Below, piece by piece: positions 1 to 8,928 of a stretch of 23,421 nucleotides of DNA. Numbering within the stretch: position 1 is the first letter of the stretch; every line of letters begins with the position of its first letter. The position numbers were made by a program, and so were the translations under genes. A model generated the notes under the pieces. It ran no database searches, had not been told where the DNA came from, and saw only the letters and a list, made by a program, of their open reading frames with translations. Source of the stretch: PGYR01 sp041595255 (lineage in GTDB: Bacteria > Bacteroidota > Ignavibacteria > Kapaibacteriales > UBA2268); contig JBFHKR010000031.1 of the NCBI GenBank assembly GCA_041595255.1, positions 1 to 23,421 of the forward strand. Reading direction: 5' to 3'.

Positions 1-1
1 T

Positions 2-88
2 GCTAGTCAGTTGGCTAATGGATCGTATTTCTTCAAGATTGAAATGGGACAAGAAAAAGCTATGGGTACTTTAGTTATTCAAAAATAA
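2..88 (+). CDS. C-terminal tail of a secreted protein, type IX sorting-domain-like (partial)
   Basis: Only the last 28 codons and the TAA stop lie in the window; the gene enters from the left. The visible residues include LANGSYFFKIEMGQEK and end in TLVIQK. This is the pattern of type A C-terminal sorting domains of the type IX secretion system: a 'L-x-x-G-x-Y-F-x-K-I' strand, then a last strand rich in V and I, ending in a lysine. In that family the domain directs export across the outer membrane and attachment to the cell surface. The passenger part is outside the window, so nothing can be said about its function. A strong terminator follows 24 bp after the stop. The match is short, so the family call is probable rather than certain. 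Confidence 0.6.
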   Translation, partial: ASQLANGSYFFKIEMGQEKAMGTLVIQK

Positions 89-112
89 CTTCTTATACAT
101 AGTCTAAAATAC

Positions 113-141
113 AAAGGCAGCCAATTTGGCTGCCTTTTTTT
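113..141 (+). terminator. Rho-independent terminator after the sorting-domain gene
   Basis: Perfect 10-bp stem AAAGGCAGCC / GGCTGCCTTT (113-122 and 128-137) with a 5-nt AATTT loop. The T run covers 135-141. It sits 24 bp after the stop at 88. The remaining bases to 250 are A/T-rich, and no gene was seen in them. Confidence 0.9.
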
Positions 142-250
142 AATAATCTTATAATTCAGTCGTTACTAGACCCATTAAATAAATTGAATATATAGTGATA
201 TATAAAAGGAAACAATTAATCAAATTATCATAGCTGATAAGATAGTATAA

Positions 251-1084
251 TTATTTTTTAGCTGATTTAGGTCGAAGGTCATAAGCTTTTTGAATAGAAT
301 ATTTAAATTCAACAAAAATACGCCACGAATTAATACTAAAATTATCACCAAAAGAAGTAGTATTCGTAAAAGGTACATTTTGTGTATAACCTATTGAGAA
401 TGTAGATCTTTCACCTGGTGTCAAATTTAACATTAAAGAAATATCTGAACCAATAAGTGGTGATGTTAACTCTGTTACATCTGAGTCCTGTACTTTAGTA
501 TCTTCTTCAGTAAATCTCAATCTACCCTCCACACCATCGATAGACACCTTAGTGGTGAGTGGAGTTTTTGTGTGTAATAAGTTACTATAGATTGGAAATG
601 AAATTTTTGGAGCAACTCTAAAAGTCAACCAACCAGTTGGGTTATAAGCAATAAATGGAGCAACTCCTAAATAAGTCAAATTCATATTTGCTTCGTGTCT
701 GAACTCAACATTGGTAAAAGAACTCTCACTATATTCAGATATATCAATTGCTTCAATTTCTCTATATGAAGAATAAATATTCATAATATCTAAAGAAATA
801 ATACCACCATAAAAAATATTTGTAGCTGCTTTCCTCTGATAAATAGCACCTAATGTAAAGCCAGTGGCTGTACCATCTTGGAAAAAGCAACTATCACATT
901 CTACGTAGTGAGTACCGCTAGCCCAGTTTGGCCCAATGCCAAGAAAACCACCAATAGATTCTTCGGCCAAACTATTGACAGAAGGCGCTAAAGGAGTAGA
1001 TAATTCATATACCTGTGCCTTAGAATTAGTCCAAAAAATAAGGGAGAGTGCAAATACTAATGTATATGTTTTCGTCGTTGTCAT
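251..1084 (-). CDS. Predicted outer-membrane beta-barrel protein, function unknown
   Basis: 277 aa. Residues 1-24 form a typical Sec signal peptide: a short polar start, a hydrophobic core (YTLVFALSLIFW), then NSKAQ, with likely cleavage near SKA/Q. The mature part alternates hydrophobic and polar residues with many aromatic and glycine positions (GFLGIGPNWASG, GFTLGAIY, FSIGYTQNVPF, WRIFVEFKYSI), as in outer-membrane barrels of the PorT/OMP_b-brl kind. A CDSC pair near residues 63-66 could form a disulfide in a surface loop. The C-terminus is charged (RPKSAKK) rather than ending in the aromatic residue typical of porins, so the last strand is probably FVEFKYSI just before it. The ATG at 1084 is chosen because the signal peptide begins there. 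It is divergent from rsmB and convergent with the gene at the left edge. I do not recognise a substrate or specific family. Confidence 0.6.
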   Translation of the reverse strand: MTTTKTYTLVFALSLIFWTNSKAQVYELSTPLAPSVNSLAEESIGGFLGIGPNWASGTHYVECDSCFFQDGTATGFTLGAIYQRKAATNIFYGGIISLDIMNIYSSYREIEAIDISEYSESSFTNVEFRHEANMNLTYLGVAPFIAYNPTGWLTFRVAPKISFPIYSNLLHTKTPLTTKVSIDGVEGRLRFTEEDTKVQDSDVTELTSPLIGSDISLMLNLTPGERSTFSIGYTQNVPFTNTTSFGDNFSINSWRIFVEFKYSIQKAYDLRPKSAKK

Positions 1085-1156
1085 AGCTTTCTTTTATTTT
1101 AATTATATTGCTTTTTATAATATAGCAAAAATCTATTTTAATATAGAGCAAATTTT

Positions 1157-2536
1157 ATGGAAAAAGTTACAAATAACGAAAATACTAGTATTGATAATCT
1201 TACAACAGTAACAAAATGTAGAGCAATCGCTATTCATATACTCAATAGATATGACCGAAGTGACTCGTACATCGATAAGTTATTGGAATCAGAACTGAGA
1301 AGTAATGATTTGAATAGAAAAGATAAAGCATTACTAACTCAATTAGTAAATGGAACAGTAAGATGGAGAGCAAAACTAGATTGGGTTTTGATTGGTTTTT
1401 TCCATGGTGAATTCCATAAATCTATGAATATTGTCAAAAATGCAATGCGAATAGCATTGTATCAAGTATTATTCATGGACAAAATACCTGAACATGCAGC
1501 AATAAATGAATCTGTTGAGCTTGTTAAGCAAATACAAGGACAAAAGGCGGCTAGTTTGGTCAATGGGGTTTTGAGAAATATTGTTCGTAATAAACAAAAT
1601 ATCCGTTTCCCTGACGAAAATGATGATAGAGATTTTTATCTATCTATCGTGCACTCTCACCCAAAATGGATGACAAAGAGATGGGTCAAATTTTGGGGGG
1701 AAGAGTTTGCGGTTAAGCTAATGGAAGCTAATAATAAGATTCCATATATGGCGATGCGAGTAAATAAATTGAAGACTAACGCAGAAGAAGTAGAAAAGAA
1801 ATTGATAGAAAATGAGATTAGCTTTGAAAAATCTGTGTTCCATCCAGACACTTACAAAGTTAAAAATCTTGGAAATAGTGTAACAATGACAGACCTCTAT
1901 AAAGAGGGTTTGATAGCTGTTCAAGACCCTTCGGCATCATTAGCAGCTGAATTGACCAATGCCAAGCCAGGTATGAGAGTAATAGACTTATGCGCTGCTC
2001 CTGGTGGCAAATCATTCAAAATAGCAGAGATGATGGAAAATAAAGGAACGTTAGTTTCCAATGATAAATATTGGGGTAAACTAAAAATGCTCTCTGCAGA
2101 AGCTGATAGATTAGGCATAACTATAATAGAGCAACAGAAAGAAGATGCTTCAGAATGTACAGCAAAGGAAAAGGCAGATGTCGTATTGATAGATGCTCCT
2201 TGTAGTGGAAGTGGCACTTTCTCTAAGAAGCCAGATATAAAATGGAAGCGAGAAATAGAAGACGTATATAAACTTAACTCTATTCAAAAGGATATACTAA
2301 AAAATGCCCCCAATTTGATTAAAGATAATGGTGCAATAGTTTATTCTACATGCTCGATTGAACCAGATGAAAATATACTTATAGCGGAATGGTTTTTAAA
2401 AACTTTTCCAGATTTTAAAATTGATCCTGCTGAAAATTATTTGCCTAAAGAAGTTTGTAAAGACGGATATATGCAAACATTCCCAAATGTGCACGGTACA
2501 GATGGTGCATTTGCAGTTAGATTTATAAGGAAATAA
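1157..2536 (+). CDS. rsmB: 16S rRNA (cytosine-967-C5)-methyltransferase RsmB
   Basis: 459 aa. The N-terminal part (about 10-150) is a NusB-like helical domain: 'AIHILNRYDRSDSYIDKLL' and 'AAINESVELVKQ...ASLVNGVLRNIVR' are hallmarks of the Fmu/RsmB N-terminus. The methyltransferase part follows. SAM motif I is DLCAAPGGKS (residues 277-286). Motif IV is DAPCSGSGTF with Cys349. Motif VI is YSTCSIEPDEN with Cys399, the position of the catalytic nucleophile in m5C methyltransferases. In this family, the enzyme methylates C5 of cytosine 967 (E. coli numbering) in 16S rRNA in the cytoplasm. Both cysteines and the length fit a complete enzyme. The ABC exporter gene begins 8 bp after the stop, so the two are probably cotranscribed. 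A short antisense-overlapping open frame at its 5' end is not a gene. Confidence 0.95.
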   Translation: MEKVTNNENTSIDNLTTVTKCRAIAIHILNRYDRSDSYIDKLLESELRSNDLNRKDKALLTQLVNGTVRWRAKLDWVLIGFFHGEFHKSMNIVKNAMRIALYQVLFMDKIPEHAAINESVELVKQIQGQKAASLVNGVLRNIVRNKQNIRFPDENDDRDFYLSIVHSHPKWMTKRWVKFWGEEFAVKLMEANNKIPYMAMRVNKLKTNAEEVEKKLIENEISFEKSVFHPDTYKVKNLGNSVTMTDLYKEGLIAVQDPSASLAAELTNAKPGMRVIDLCAAPGGKSFKIAEMMENKGTLVSNDKYWGKLKMLSAEADRLGITIIEQQKEDASECTAKEKADVVLIDAPCSGSGTFSKKPDIKWKREIEDVYKLNSIQKDILKNAPNLIKDNGAIVYSTCSIEPDENILIAEWFLKTFPDFKIDPAENYLPKEVCKDGYMQTFPNVHGTDGAFAVRFIRK

Positions 2537-2544
2537 CCTCGATT

Positions 2545-4398
2545 ATGCCCGAAAAAAAATCACTCGGAATTTTAGATGCTTACAAGATAGCATGGAGTTT
2601 TACTAAAGATAATAGAACTCTGCTATTAGCATCGTTTATTCTTAATATTTTATTTTCGATAACAACAGCGATGTCTATATCGCTTATTAAAATAATACTA
2701 GGTTTCTTATTTGAGGTTAAAACTGAAACACCAGTCAATACACCTACCATAGAGATAGGAGTATTCCAAAAAATAAAAGAATCTTTCTTCGAGTTCTTCT
2801 ACTCTTTAGTTACAGCTGACACTGTAGACGAACAGGTTATTCGTCTCGGAGTTATTATACTATCACTTTTTATAATTAAGAATATATTCAAGTACTTCGG
2901 CTCTATAGTCGGAGACATTTTCAATCAAAGAGTTATTAAAAATATTCGGGATACTGTATTTTATAAGATAACCTCTCTTTCTATGGACTATTTCAATAGA
3001 GAAAAACAAGGGACAATAATATCTAAAGTATCAAATGATGTCACATTGCTTAATAACACCACCATAGCATCTTTGAATGGTGTAATACGAGATATTATAC
3101 AAGTTATAATTTTCATGTTTTTCCTACTTACTATCTCTGTTGAACTTACACTTTGGGCATTTAGCACTTCACTTATATCAATATTGTTTATACAAATTTC
3201 TGTTAAATATCTTAAACGTTATGCATCAAGAATGCAAGATGCAATGGCCAGTTTTACCACTACTTTACAAGAGTCAATTGGAGGTATAAGAGTACTTAAA
3301 GCACTAAATGCTAAAGACGTTACTAACCAAAGATTCGCGAATGATACTAGTTCGTATGTAAAATCTGCTATAAAACACAGAAAAATAATGGCATTAGTGC
3401 CTGCTGCAAATGAGATATGGGCAATACTTGGACTTTGTGTAGTCTTAGTAATAGGTGGACAACAAGTTTTAGTCGAAAAAACTGTGAAAGCAGATGACTT
3501 GATGACTTTTCTTTTCATGCTATTTGCTTTGATGACTCCTATTATGTCTTTAATTAGCTCATATTCGAATATGCAACAAGGTATAGTAGCAGGAGAGAGA
3601 ATAATGAGTATTCTCAACGAAGAGCCAAGCATAGTAGAAGGAACTCAATCAATAAAAGAAATCAAACAAGATATATCTTTCAATAATGTTTCATTTGCTT
3701 ATGTAGATCATCATGTACTGAATAATGTCTCTTTAAAGCTAGAAAAAGGAAAAAAAGTCGCTTTCGTAGGAGGCAGTGGTAGTGGCAAATCTACTGCACT
3801 AGACCTAATCACTAGGTTCTATGACCCTAAAGAGGGTTCAATTACATTGGATGGCGTGGATATTAGAGATATAATAATTCGTGATTACCGTTCACTTTTC
3901 GGGATAGTATCACAAGAGAATATACTATTCAACGATTCAATTTATAATAATATCATCTATGGTATGACTGAAGTATCGGATGAGAAAGTGATTGAAGCTG
4001 CCAAAATAGCAAATGCTTATAATTTTATAATGTCTTTACCAGATAAATTTGATTCTATAATTGGAGATAGAGGAGTAACTATATCTGGTGGTGAACGTCA
4101 AAGAGTGGCTATAGCTCGAGCATTAGTACGTAATCCTGAGGTTTTGATATTTGATGAGGCTACATCTGCATTAGATGCAGAGTCTGAAAAAGTAGTACAA
4201 GACGCAATAGAAAGTTCGCTAAAGGATAAAACGGCTGTTATCGTAGCTCATAGGCTTTCCACTATAGTTAATTGTGACCATATATATATGTTCCACAAAG
4301 GTAGTATAGTAGAGAGCGGGACACATACTGAGCTTATTGCTAAAAATGGCTACTACAAAAATCTCTATGAGATACAATACAACAAAGAAGTAAAATAA
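2545..4398 (+). CDS. MsbA-like ABC exporter (fused permease and ATPase)
   Basis: 617 aa half-transporter. The N-terminal 350 residues hold about six membrane helices (for example TLLLASFILNILFSITTAMS, VIILSLFIIKNIF, IIQVIIFMFFLLTISV, IWAILGLCVVLVIGG) in the ABC type 1 exporter fold. The nucleotide-binding domain has Walker A GGSGSGKST (409-417), the signature SGGERQR (514-520), Walker B VLIFDEAT (533-540) and the H-loop His569. All catalytic positions are intact, so it should hydrolyse ATP as a homodimer or heterodimer. Family knowledge points to export of lipids, lipid A precursors, or drugs; MsbA is the closest general comparison. The substrate cannot be read from the sequence, so no gene symbol is given. 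It starts 8 bp after rsmB and converges with the dCMP deaminase gene, stop to stop, with 3 bp between. Confidence 0.9.
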   Translation: MPEKKSLGILDAYKIAWSFTKDNRTLLLASFILNILFSITTAMSISLIKIILGFLFEVKTETPVNTPTIEIGVFQKIKESFFEFFYSLVTADTVDEQVIRLGVIILSLFIIKNIFKYFGSIVGDIFNQRVIKNIRDTVFYKITSLSMDYFNREKQGTIISKVSNDVTLLNNTTIASLNGVIRDIIQVIIFMFFLLTISVELTLWAFSTSLISILFIQISVKYLKRYASRMQDAMASFTTTLQESIGGIRVLKALNAKDVTNQRFANDTSSYVKSAIKHRKIMALVPAANEIWAILGLCVVLVIGGQQVLVEKTVKADDLMTFLFMLFALMTPIMSLISSYSNMQQGIVAGERIMSILNEEPSIVEGTQSIKEIKQDISFNNVSFAYVDHHVLNNVSLKLEKGKKVAFVGGSGSGKSTALDLITRFYDPKEGSITLDGVDIRDIIIRDYRSLFGIVSQENILFNDSIYNNIIYGMTEVSDEKVIEAAKIANAYNFIMSLPDKFDSIIGDRGVTISGGERQRVAIARALVRNPEVLIFDEATSALDAESEKVVQDAIESSLKDKTAVIVAHRLSTIVNCDHIYMFHKGSIVESGTHTELIAKNGYYKNLYEIQYNKEVK

Positions 4399-4401
4399 TA
4401 C

Positions 4402-4953
4402 TTATTGTTCACCAGATTTATTCAGATAAACCGCAGCATCGTACATTTTAGCATTCATATATATTTCTGGAATAACTATATCACTTTCAAAATATGTAAC
4501 TTTTACTCCTGCTTCTTTGAACATTAACATAGTTCTTTCAGTAGCCTCTACCCATTTACCATTTGTATGAGCGTCGTAAAAATCCTGGCCATTTTGGTGA
4601 ACTATAACTTCGGCGATTCCTGTTTGGATAATGCCTCTAGCGCAATCTGTACAAGGAGCCCAAGGGACATAAAGCTTACAATTCTTTAACTCTGTACCGC
4701 GCCTAGCAGCATTATAAATTGCGTTTCTTTCTGCATGTTCCATCCAGAAATATTTCTCTCCACCATCGCGTGATAATCTCTTTTCATCTTGGTCTATCTC
4801 TATACCTCTTGGTAGTGAGTTATAGCCCGTAGAGACCAAAACATTATCTTTATCTACAATCACAGAACCCATGTGTGTATGACTATCTTTGCTTCTCATT
4901 GCTACTAGATAACACATTGTAATATAAAGTTGATCCCAATTTGGTCTTTTCAT
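4402..4953 (-). CDS. dCMP deaminase family protein
   Basis: 183 aa zinc-dependent deaminase. The zinc and catalytic motif is HAE (His73, Glu75) in MEHAERNAIYNAARRG, with PCxxC ligands in PWAPCTDCARGI (Cys101, Cys104). The segment THMGSVIVDKDNVLVSTGYN followed by SLPRG is characteristic of deoxycytidylate deaminases rather than of cytidine or tRNA deaminases. Members convert dCMP to dUMP, feeding thymidylate synthesis. The ATG overlaps the stop of the upstream glycosyltransferase gene as TAATG, so translation is probably coupled. The pairing with a glycosyltransferase has no obvious pathway logic and may only reflect compact packing. The specific substrate is inferred from family resemblance; a related nucleotide deaminase is possible. 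Confidence 0.85.
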   Translation of the reverse strand: MKRPNWDQLYITMCYLVAMRSKDSHTHMGSVIVDKDNVLVSTGYNSLPRGIEIDQDEKRLSRDGGEKYFWMEHAERNAIYNAARRGTELKNCKLYVPWAPCTDCARGIIQTGIAEVIVHQNGQDFYDAHTNGKWVEATERTMLMFKEAGVKVTYFESDIVIPEIYMNAKMYDAAVYLNKSGEQ

Positions 4954-5933
4954 TATTTTTTCTCGATTAATGACTTGTATTGTTTTGCTCCTTGTAGAGC
5001 GACTCTAAGTTGATTTTTATCCACCAAATCTGATAACTCAATATCTGGAGATTTATATAATTTCAGAGCTTCATCGACGAAACCAGTTGATAATTTTACT
5101 GCGGCTAATACATATTGTCTCAATCCTTCTGTATCTTTATCAGAAGAAACGAAATTTAAAATAGATTCGGCCTCATTATAATTATCTGAACCAAGATATA
5201 ATTGCCCCAGTCGGGTTTTGACTCTATCAATCTGGAGCTCCGTTAGTTCTGGAGAGTCCACTATTTTCTCGAAAATTTCTCGTGATTTGTCTTTATCACC
5301 ACCTGAAAATAAAGTTTCGGCTAAATGATAGTACTTCCAATCATCAGCATCTGACTCTATATCTTGCTCAAGCAATCTTGTATTACGCTCTAGTTTATCT
5401 TTATCTATAGTCCTATAACCAAAATGCTCAATTACTAAGTCACTTTCATAGATATCATATTTTTGTTCTAAAGATTCACGTATTTGCTCATGGATTCGAC
5501 CATTGAACCTGACCTCTTTATCTTTTCTAAAAAGTCGAGTATATCTATGTTTCGAAATTATAGAATCATCATTCTCGTCAATATGATTGATGATTTGTAG
5601 ATTGATACCGCCTATTTTCGGGTCGTTCATTTGTTCCAAGGGTAAGTCTAATAAACCGAATTTAGCTACTTCATCGGCATCAATTACCAATATCCAATCT
5701 GATGTAGAATAATCAAGGGCTATATTACGCATGTCACTAAAATTATCGTTCCAAGTGTGGTAATATACTTCACACCCCATTCGGGTGCATATAGCAGGGG
5801 TATTGTCAGTAGAGCCTGTGTCTATTACAACTATTTCACTAGCAATTGGCTTTATTGAGTTAATAGCTTGAGCTATTCTCTTCTCTTCGTTTTTAACTAT
5901 TAGATTAATAGAAATATTTGGTAGATTTTCCAT
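4953..5933 (-). CDS. Family 2 glycosyltransferase with C-terminal TPR-like region
   Basis: 326 aa from the ATG at 5933. An in-frame TTG at 5939 would add two residues but is the less likely start. The N-terminal part is a GT-A fold: ISINLIVKNEEKRI at the start, IVVIDTGSTDNT around 36-46, and the metal-binding acidic motif DADE at 87-90. This pattern matches GT2 enzymes that begin 'S-L-x-x-I-V-K-N-E'. After about residue 190 the chain becomes helical repeats rich in YYHLAETLF, AREIF- and LGQLYLG-type segments, resembling tetratricopeptide repeats, as in several Bacteroidota and Firmicutes glycosyltransferases of this kind. The donor and acceptor sugars are unknown. It follows the histidine kinase gene by 22 bp and overlaps the dCMP deaminase start by one base (TAATG), so the three genes look like one transcript. 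Confidence 0.85.
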   Translation of the reverse strand: MENLPNISINLIVKNEEKRIAQAINSIKPIASEIVVIDTGSTDNTPAICTRMGCEVYYHTWNDNFSDMRNIALDYSTSDWILVIDADEVAKFGLLDLPLEQMNDPKIGGINLQIINHIDENDDSIISKHRYTRLFRKDKEVRFNGRIHEQIRESLEQKYDIYESDLVIEHFGYRTIDKDKLERNTRLLEQDIESDADDWKYYHLAETLFSGGDKDKSREIFEKIVDSPELTELQIDRVKTRLGQLYLGSDNYNEAESILNFVSSDKDTEGLRQYVLAAVKLSTGFVDEALKLYKSPDIELSDLVDKNQLRVALQGAKQYKSLIEKK

Positions 5934-5955
5934 AAGCAAAGTTAAATAATATATA

Positions 5956-8802
5956 TTAATTACTTACTTTCTGAGGTATAAATAGTTTAATTTTTGTTCC
6001 TACATTAACTTTTGACTCTATTTTGATACTTCCTTTAAGAGATTCTATTGACTTTTTGACTATTGACATTCCGAGTCCAGTACCTTCTATTGAACCGGTA
6101 TTATAGCTTCTAAAGAATGATACGAATACATTTTCCAAATCTTCTTCTGGAATACCTATACCTTGATCAATAACAGATATTTCAAGTATTTCATTATCTC
6201 TTTCTTCAACTTGTATTGTAACTGTAGTATCTTTGTCAGAATACTTAACTGCATTCGATATTACATTTCCTATTGAGTGGTCAAGTAATTTTTTATCAGA
6301 GTACACACATAATTTTTTGGGTATATTCAGAATAAATTCATGTTTCCCATTATCGACAAATTTAATATTCTCAACAATTGATTCAATTGAGCTAGTAAGA
6401 TCAAATTCTATTATGTTTAGTGATTCAAGGTTTTCCGTTTTACCTATCATCAGAACATCGTCTAACAAATTAGTCATAGATGTAACAGAGGCAGAAATAT
6501 TCTTATATTGCTTTTCAATCTGTTCTACAGTCATCTTATCTATATAGTTTTTGAGCAGATTAGCAGAAGATAATATTACTGTTAGTGGAGTCCTATACTC
6601 ATGCGAAACCATGGAAATAAATCTTGATTTTATCTGATGTAGCTCTTTCTCATTAGCTAAAGATTTTTCAAGCTCTCTTTGAGTAACCTGTAACTCCTCT
6701 TGAGCTATTTTTCTTTGGTCATTTTCGTAATTCAGATTCTCTAAAGTTCTTTCCAATTGCTCAGTTCTTTCGGCTACTCGTTTTTCCAAGTCCTTATTTA
6801 AAATTTCGAGTTCTTCTTGATATTGTAATTTAGAGATTGCAGAAGCTAATATCTCAGAAACAGAACTAAGTATTTTCTCATCTTCTTCTCCATAGGCCTC
6901 CACCAAATTATAATCCTGTACCATCACAACACCATATATTTCATCATTTACAAGCAATGGGACTCCAAGCCAACTCTTAGAGATAGTTCCATAAATTTTT
7001 GGATTAGTCTCACCTAACATCCCTAGAATCTCTTCTTCGTTTAACCTTATTGGTTTTCTTTTAAAAATAACTCTATTTGTGATAGATTTTAGGTCATTTA
7101 GGTCTATAGACTCGAATTTCTCATCTCTTTCATCTCTGAAATAAGGGAACTGAATTATTTGTCTTTTCGAATCTATTTGAGCAACTGCAAAGTTTTTAGA
7201 ATTTATTACTGTTCGTATTTCTTGATGGACATACTCATAAAGTTCGACAAGATTATTAGATAGATTTGCAGCCCTAGAAATATTATAAAGTATTTGAGTA
7301 ACTTGCTGTGCTTGTCTAACTTCAGTTATATTGGTCAAAAATAATAAGATATTATCTCCGGAACCATCGTTATAATTTATTCCTTTTACCTTAAAATGAA
7401 GTGGAGTAGAACTTGACTTCTTTAATCGAAACTCACCCCTTATAGATGTTATTTCTTTTTGATTATTTAGAAATCTATCAAATAACTTTACAGATTCCTC
7501 ATCATAAAGAACACTTCTGAAATCACTTCCCAATAGCTCATTTTCTACTATTTCTAGCTCAACATAAGCAGTATCATTAGCATCTTTTAATCTACCAAAA
7601 CCACCAATAACAATAATTACTTCATTAGACGAATTGACAACATTACGTAACCTCATTTCACTATTACGCAATTTTGTCTCAGCTTCTTTTCTAATAGTTA
7701 TATCTCTTGAAATAAAATCGATTCTTATTGGAAGGCCATTTTCTATTATTAGCTTTGCGTTTTGCATTAACCAGATTAATTCTCCCGATTCATTAACAAC
7801 AGGAAATTCTATTACATTAGAATCTTGGAGTGTCTCTATCATATTTTTGTAAAATGATTTAACTGTTTCCTTATGGCTATCTTCAACTAGGTCAATTAAG
7901 TTTTTACCCTCTAACTTTTCAATAGATAATCCACTGAGTTTCAACCCTGGTTCATTCATTAACAAAACATTGCCTTTCAAATCAGTACAATAGAGCATAT
8001 AATTAGCAGTTTCAACAACTTCTCTATATCTTTTTTCCGATTCTTTTAACTTATTATTAACTTCTTTCCATTGTGTAATATTTCTAACTACACTTATTAC
8101 TATATCTTTATGTTTTATAGGAATTGAATTCCACTCTATCCACTTATAAGTATTGTCATAGCTTCTAAATCTTGTTTCATGTGACACTACTAGATCGTAG
8201 TTAAGCAAGTCATCTTGCATTTTTTGGGCTCTAACTATATCTTCAGGATGTACGTAGTCAAGCCAATTTGAACCAATTAGTTGTTCAGCTGGCCAATCTA
8301 AAATTTCACACCACGATGGGTTAACCTTTAGGAAGTCCCCTCTTATTGATTGTATAGCAAACATATCTAGAGAAAAATTAAAAATATAATCCCTTTCATC
8401 TTCTATGAGTTTCGAATCTGTCGTCTCAGTCATATATACTGTGATAGAAGATACTTCTTTGTTTTCATCAAATTCTGGTAATAATAACATCTTTAAGAAT
8501 ATAACTCTGTCATTATTATCTAGTCGCGTTTCGAATGTTTCTTTCTGACCACTATTGAATACTTTTTCATAGTACATATACCATTTCTTATAGCTTTCAG
8601 AAGGTAATCCCATATCTTTAGCATTAAGACCTATGATAGAGTCTTTTGATATAGCATAATCTTTATAAAACGATTCATTAGCATAAGTAACCCTATATTC
8701 TCTATCAATTTTGAGCACATATACAGGTGATTTTTCTACTAATTCTCTGTATTGTTCCAAACTCAATTCGATTTCTTCTTTGGTATTTCTAGTGTATGTC
8801 AT
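5956..8802 (-). CDS. Cytosolic multi-PAS/GAF sensor histidine kinase
   Basis: 948 aa with no signal peptide or membrane helix, so probably a cytoplasmic sensor. From the N-terminus there are four PAS-type domains (about 14-130, 138-250, 258-375 and 380-500), a GAF domain (about 510-670, with SWLGVPLLVNDEIYGVVMV), a coiled-coil linker (about 670-725), a HisKA dimerisation domain and a HATPase domain. The phosphoacceptor is His734 in FISMVSHEYRTPL. The ATP-binding boxes are N (NVISNAVKYSD), G1 (DQGIGIPEED) and G2 (GTGLGMSIVKK). All are intact. There is no receiver domain and no response regulator gene in the window, so its partner must be elsewhere. Its ligand is unknown. It heads the operon with the glycosyltransferase and dCMP deaminase genes and is divergent from the terminase gene across 126 bp. 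Its kinase core is closely similar to that of the protein at 16566-18068. Confidence 0.9.
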   Translation of the reverse strand: MTYTRNTKEEIELSLEQYRELVEKSPVYVLKIDREYRVTYANESFYKDYAISKDSIIGLNAKDMGLPSESYKKWYMYYEKVFNSGQKETFETRLDNNDRVIFLKMLLLPEFDENKEVSSITVYMTETTDSKLIEDERDYIFNFSLDMFAIQSIRGDFLKVNPSWCEILDWPAEQLIGSNWLDYVHPEDIVRAQKMQDDLLNYDLVVSHETRFRSYDNTYKWIEWNSIPIKHKDIVISVVRNITQWKEVNNKLKESEKRYREVVETANYMLYCTDLKGNVLLMNEPGLKLSGLSIEKLEGKNLIDLVEDSHKETVKSFYKNMIETLQDSNVIEFPVVNESGELIWLMQNAKLIIENGLPIRIDFISRDITIRKEAETKLRNSEMRLRNVVNSSNEVIIVIGGFGRLKDANDTAYVELEIVENELLGSDFRSVLYDEESVKLFDRFLNNQKEITSIRGEFRLKKSSSTPLHFKVKGINYNDGSGDNILLFLTNITEVRQAQQVTQILYNISRAANLSNNLVELYEYVHQEIRTVINSKNFAVAQIDSKRQIIQFPYFRDERDEKFESIDLNDLKSITNRVIFKRKPIRLNEEEILGMLGETNPKIYGTISKSWLGVPLLVNDEIYGVVMVQDYNLVEAYGEEDEKILSSVSEILASAISKLQYQEELEILNKDLEKRVAERTEQLERTLENLNYENDQRKIAQEELQVTQRELEKSLANEKELHQIKSRFISMVSHEYRTPLTVILSSANLLKNYIDKMTVEQIEKQYKNISASVTSMTNLLDDVLMIGKTENLESLNIIEFDLTSSIESIVENIKFVDNGKHEFILNIPKKLCVYSDKKLLDHSIGNVISNAVKYSDKDTTVTIQVEERDNEILEISVIDQGIGIPEEDLENVFVSFFRSYNTGSIEGTGLGMSIVKKSIESLKGSIKIESKVNVGTKIKLFIPQKVSN

Positions 8803-8928
8803 ATATCAGATTTAATTAAAAGATTTTTGCTTTTCATTTGCTTAAAAATTAAACTATTTAAAACTAACTATCAAATTATTTATTATTAATATCTTGGGTT
8901 TTCTATGTATTCTAAATGAACTTTGCAG

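Noticed and set aside
936..1211. Open frame on the plus strand across the 5' ends of the outer-membrane protein gene and rsmB
   Set aside because: It is antisense to the signal peptide region and overlaps the rsmB start in another frame; the translation has no recognisable domain.
8803..8928. Promoters for the divergent histidine kinase and terminase genes
   Set aside because: The gap is A/T-rich with partial matches such as TAATTTG, but none has both elements at the right spacing.
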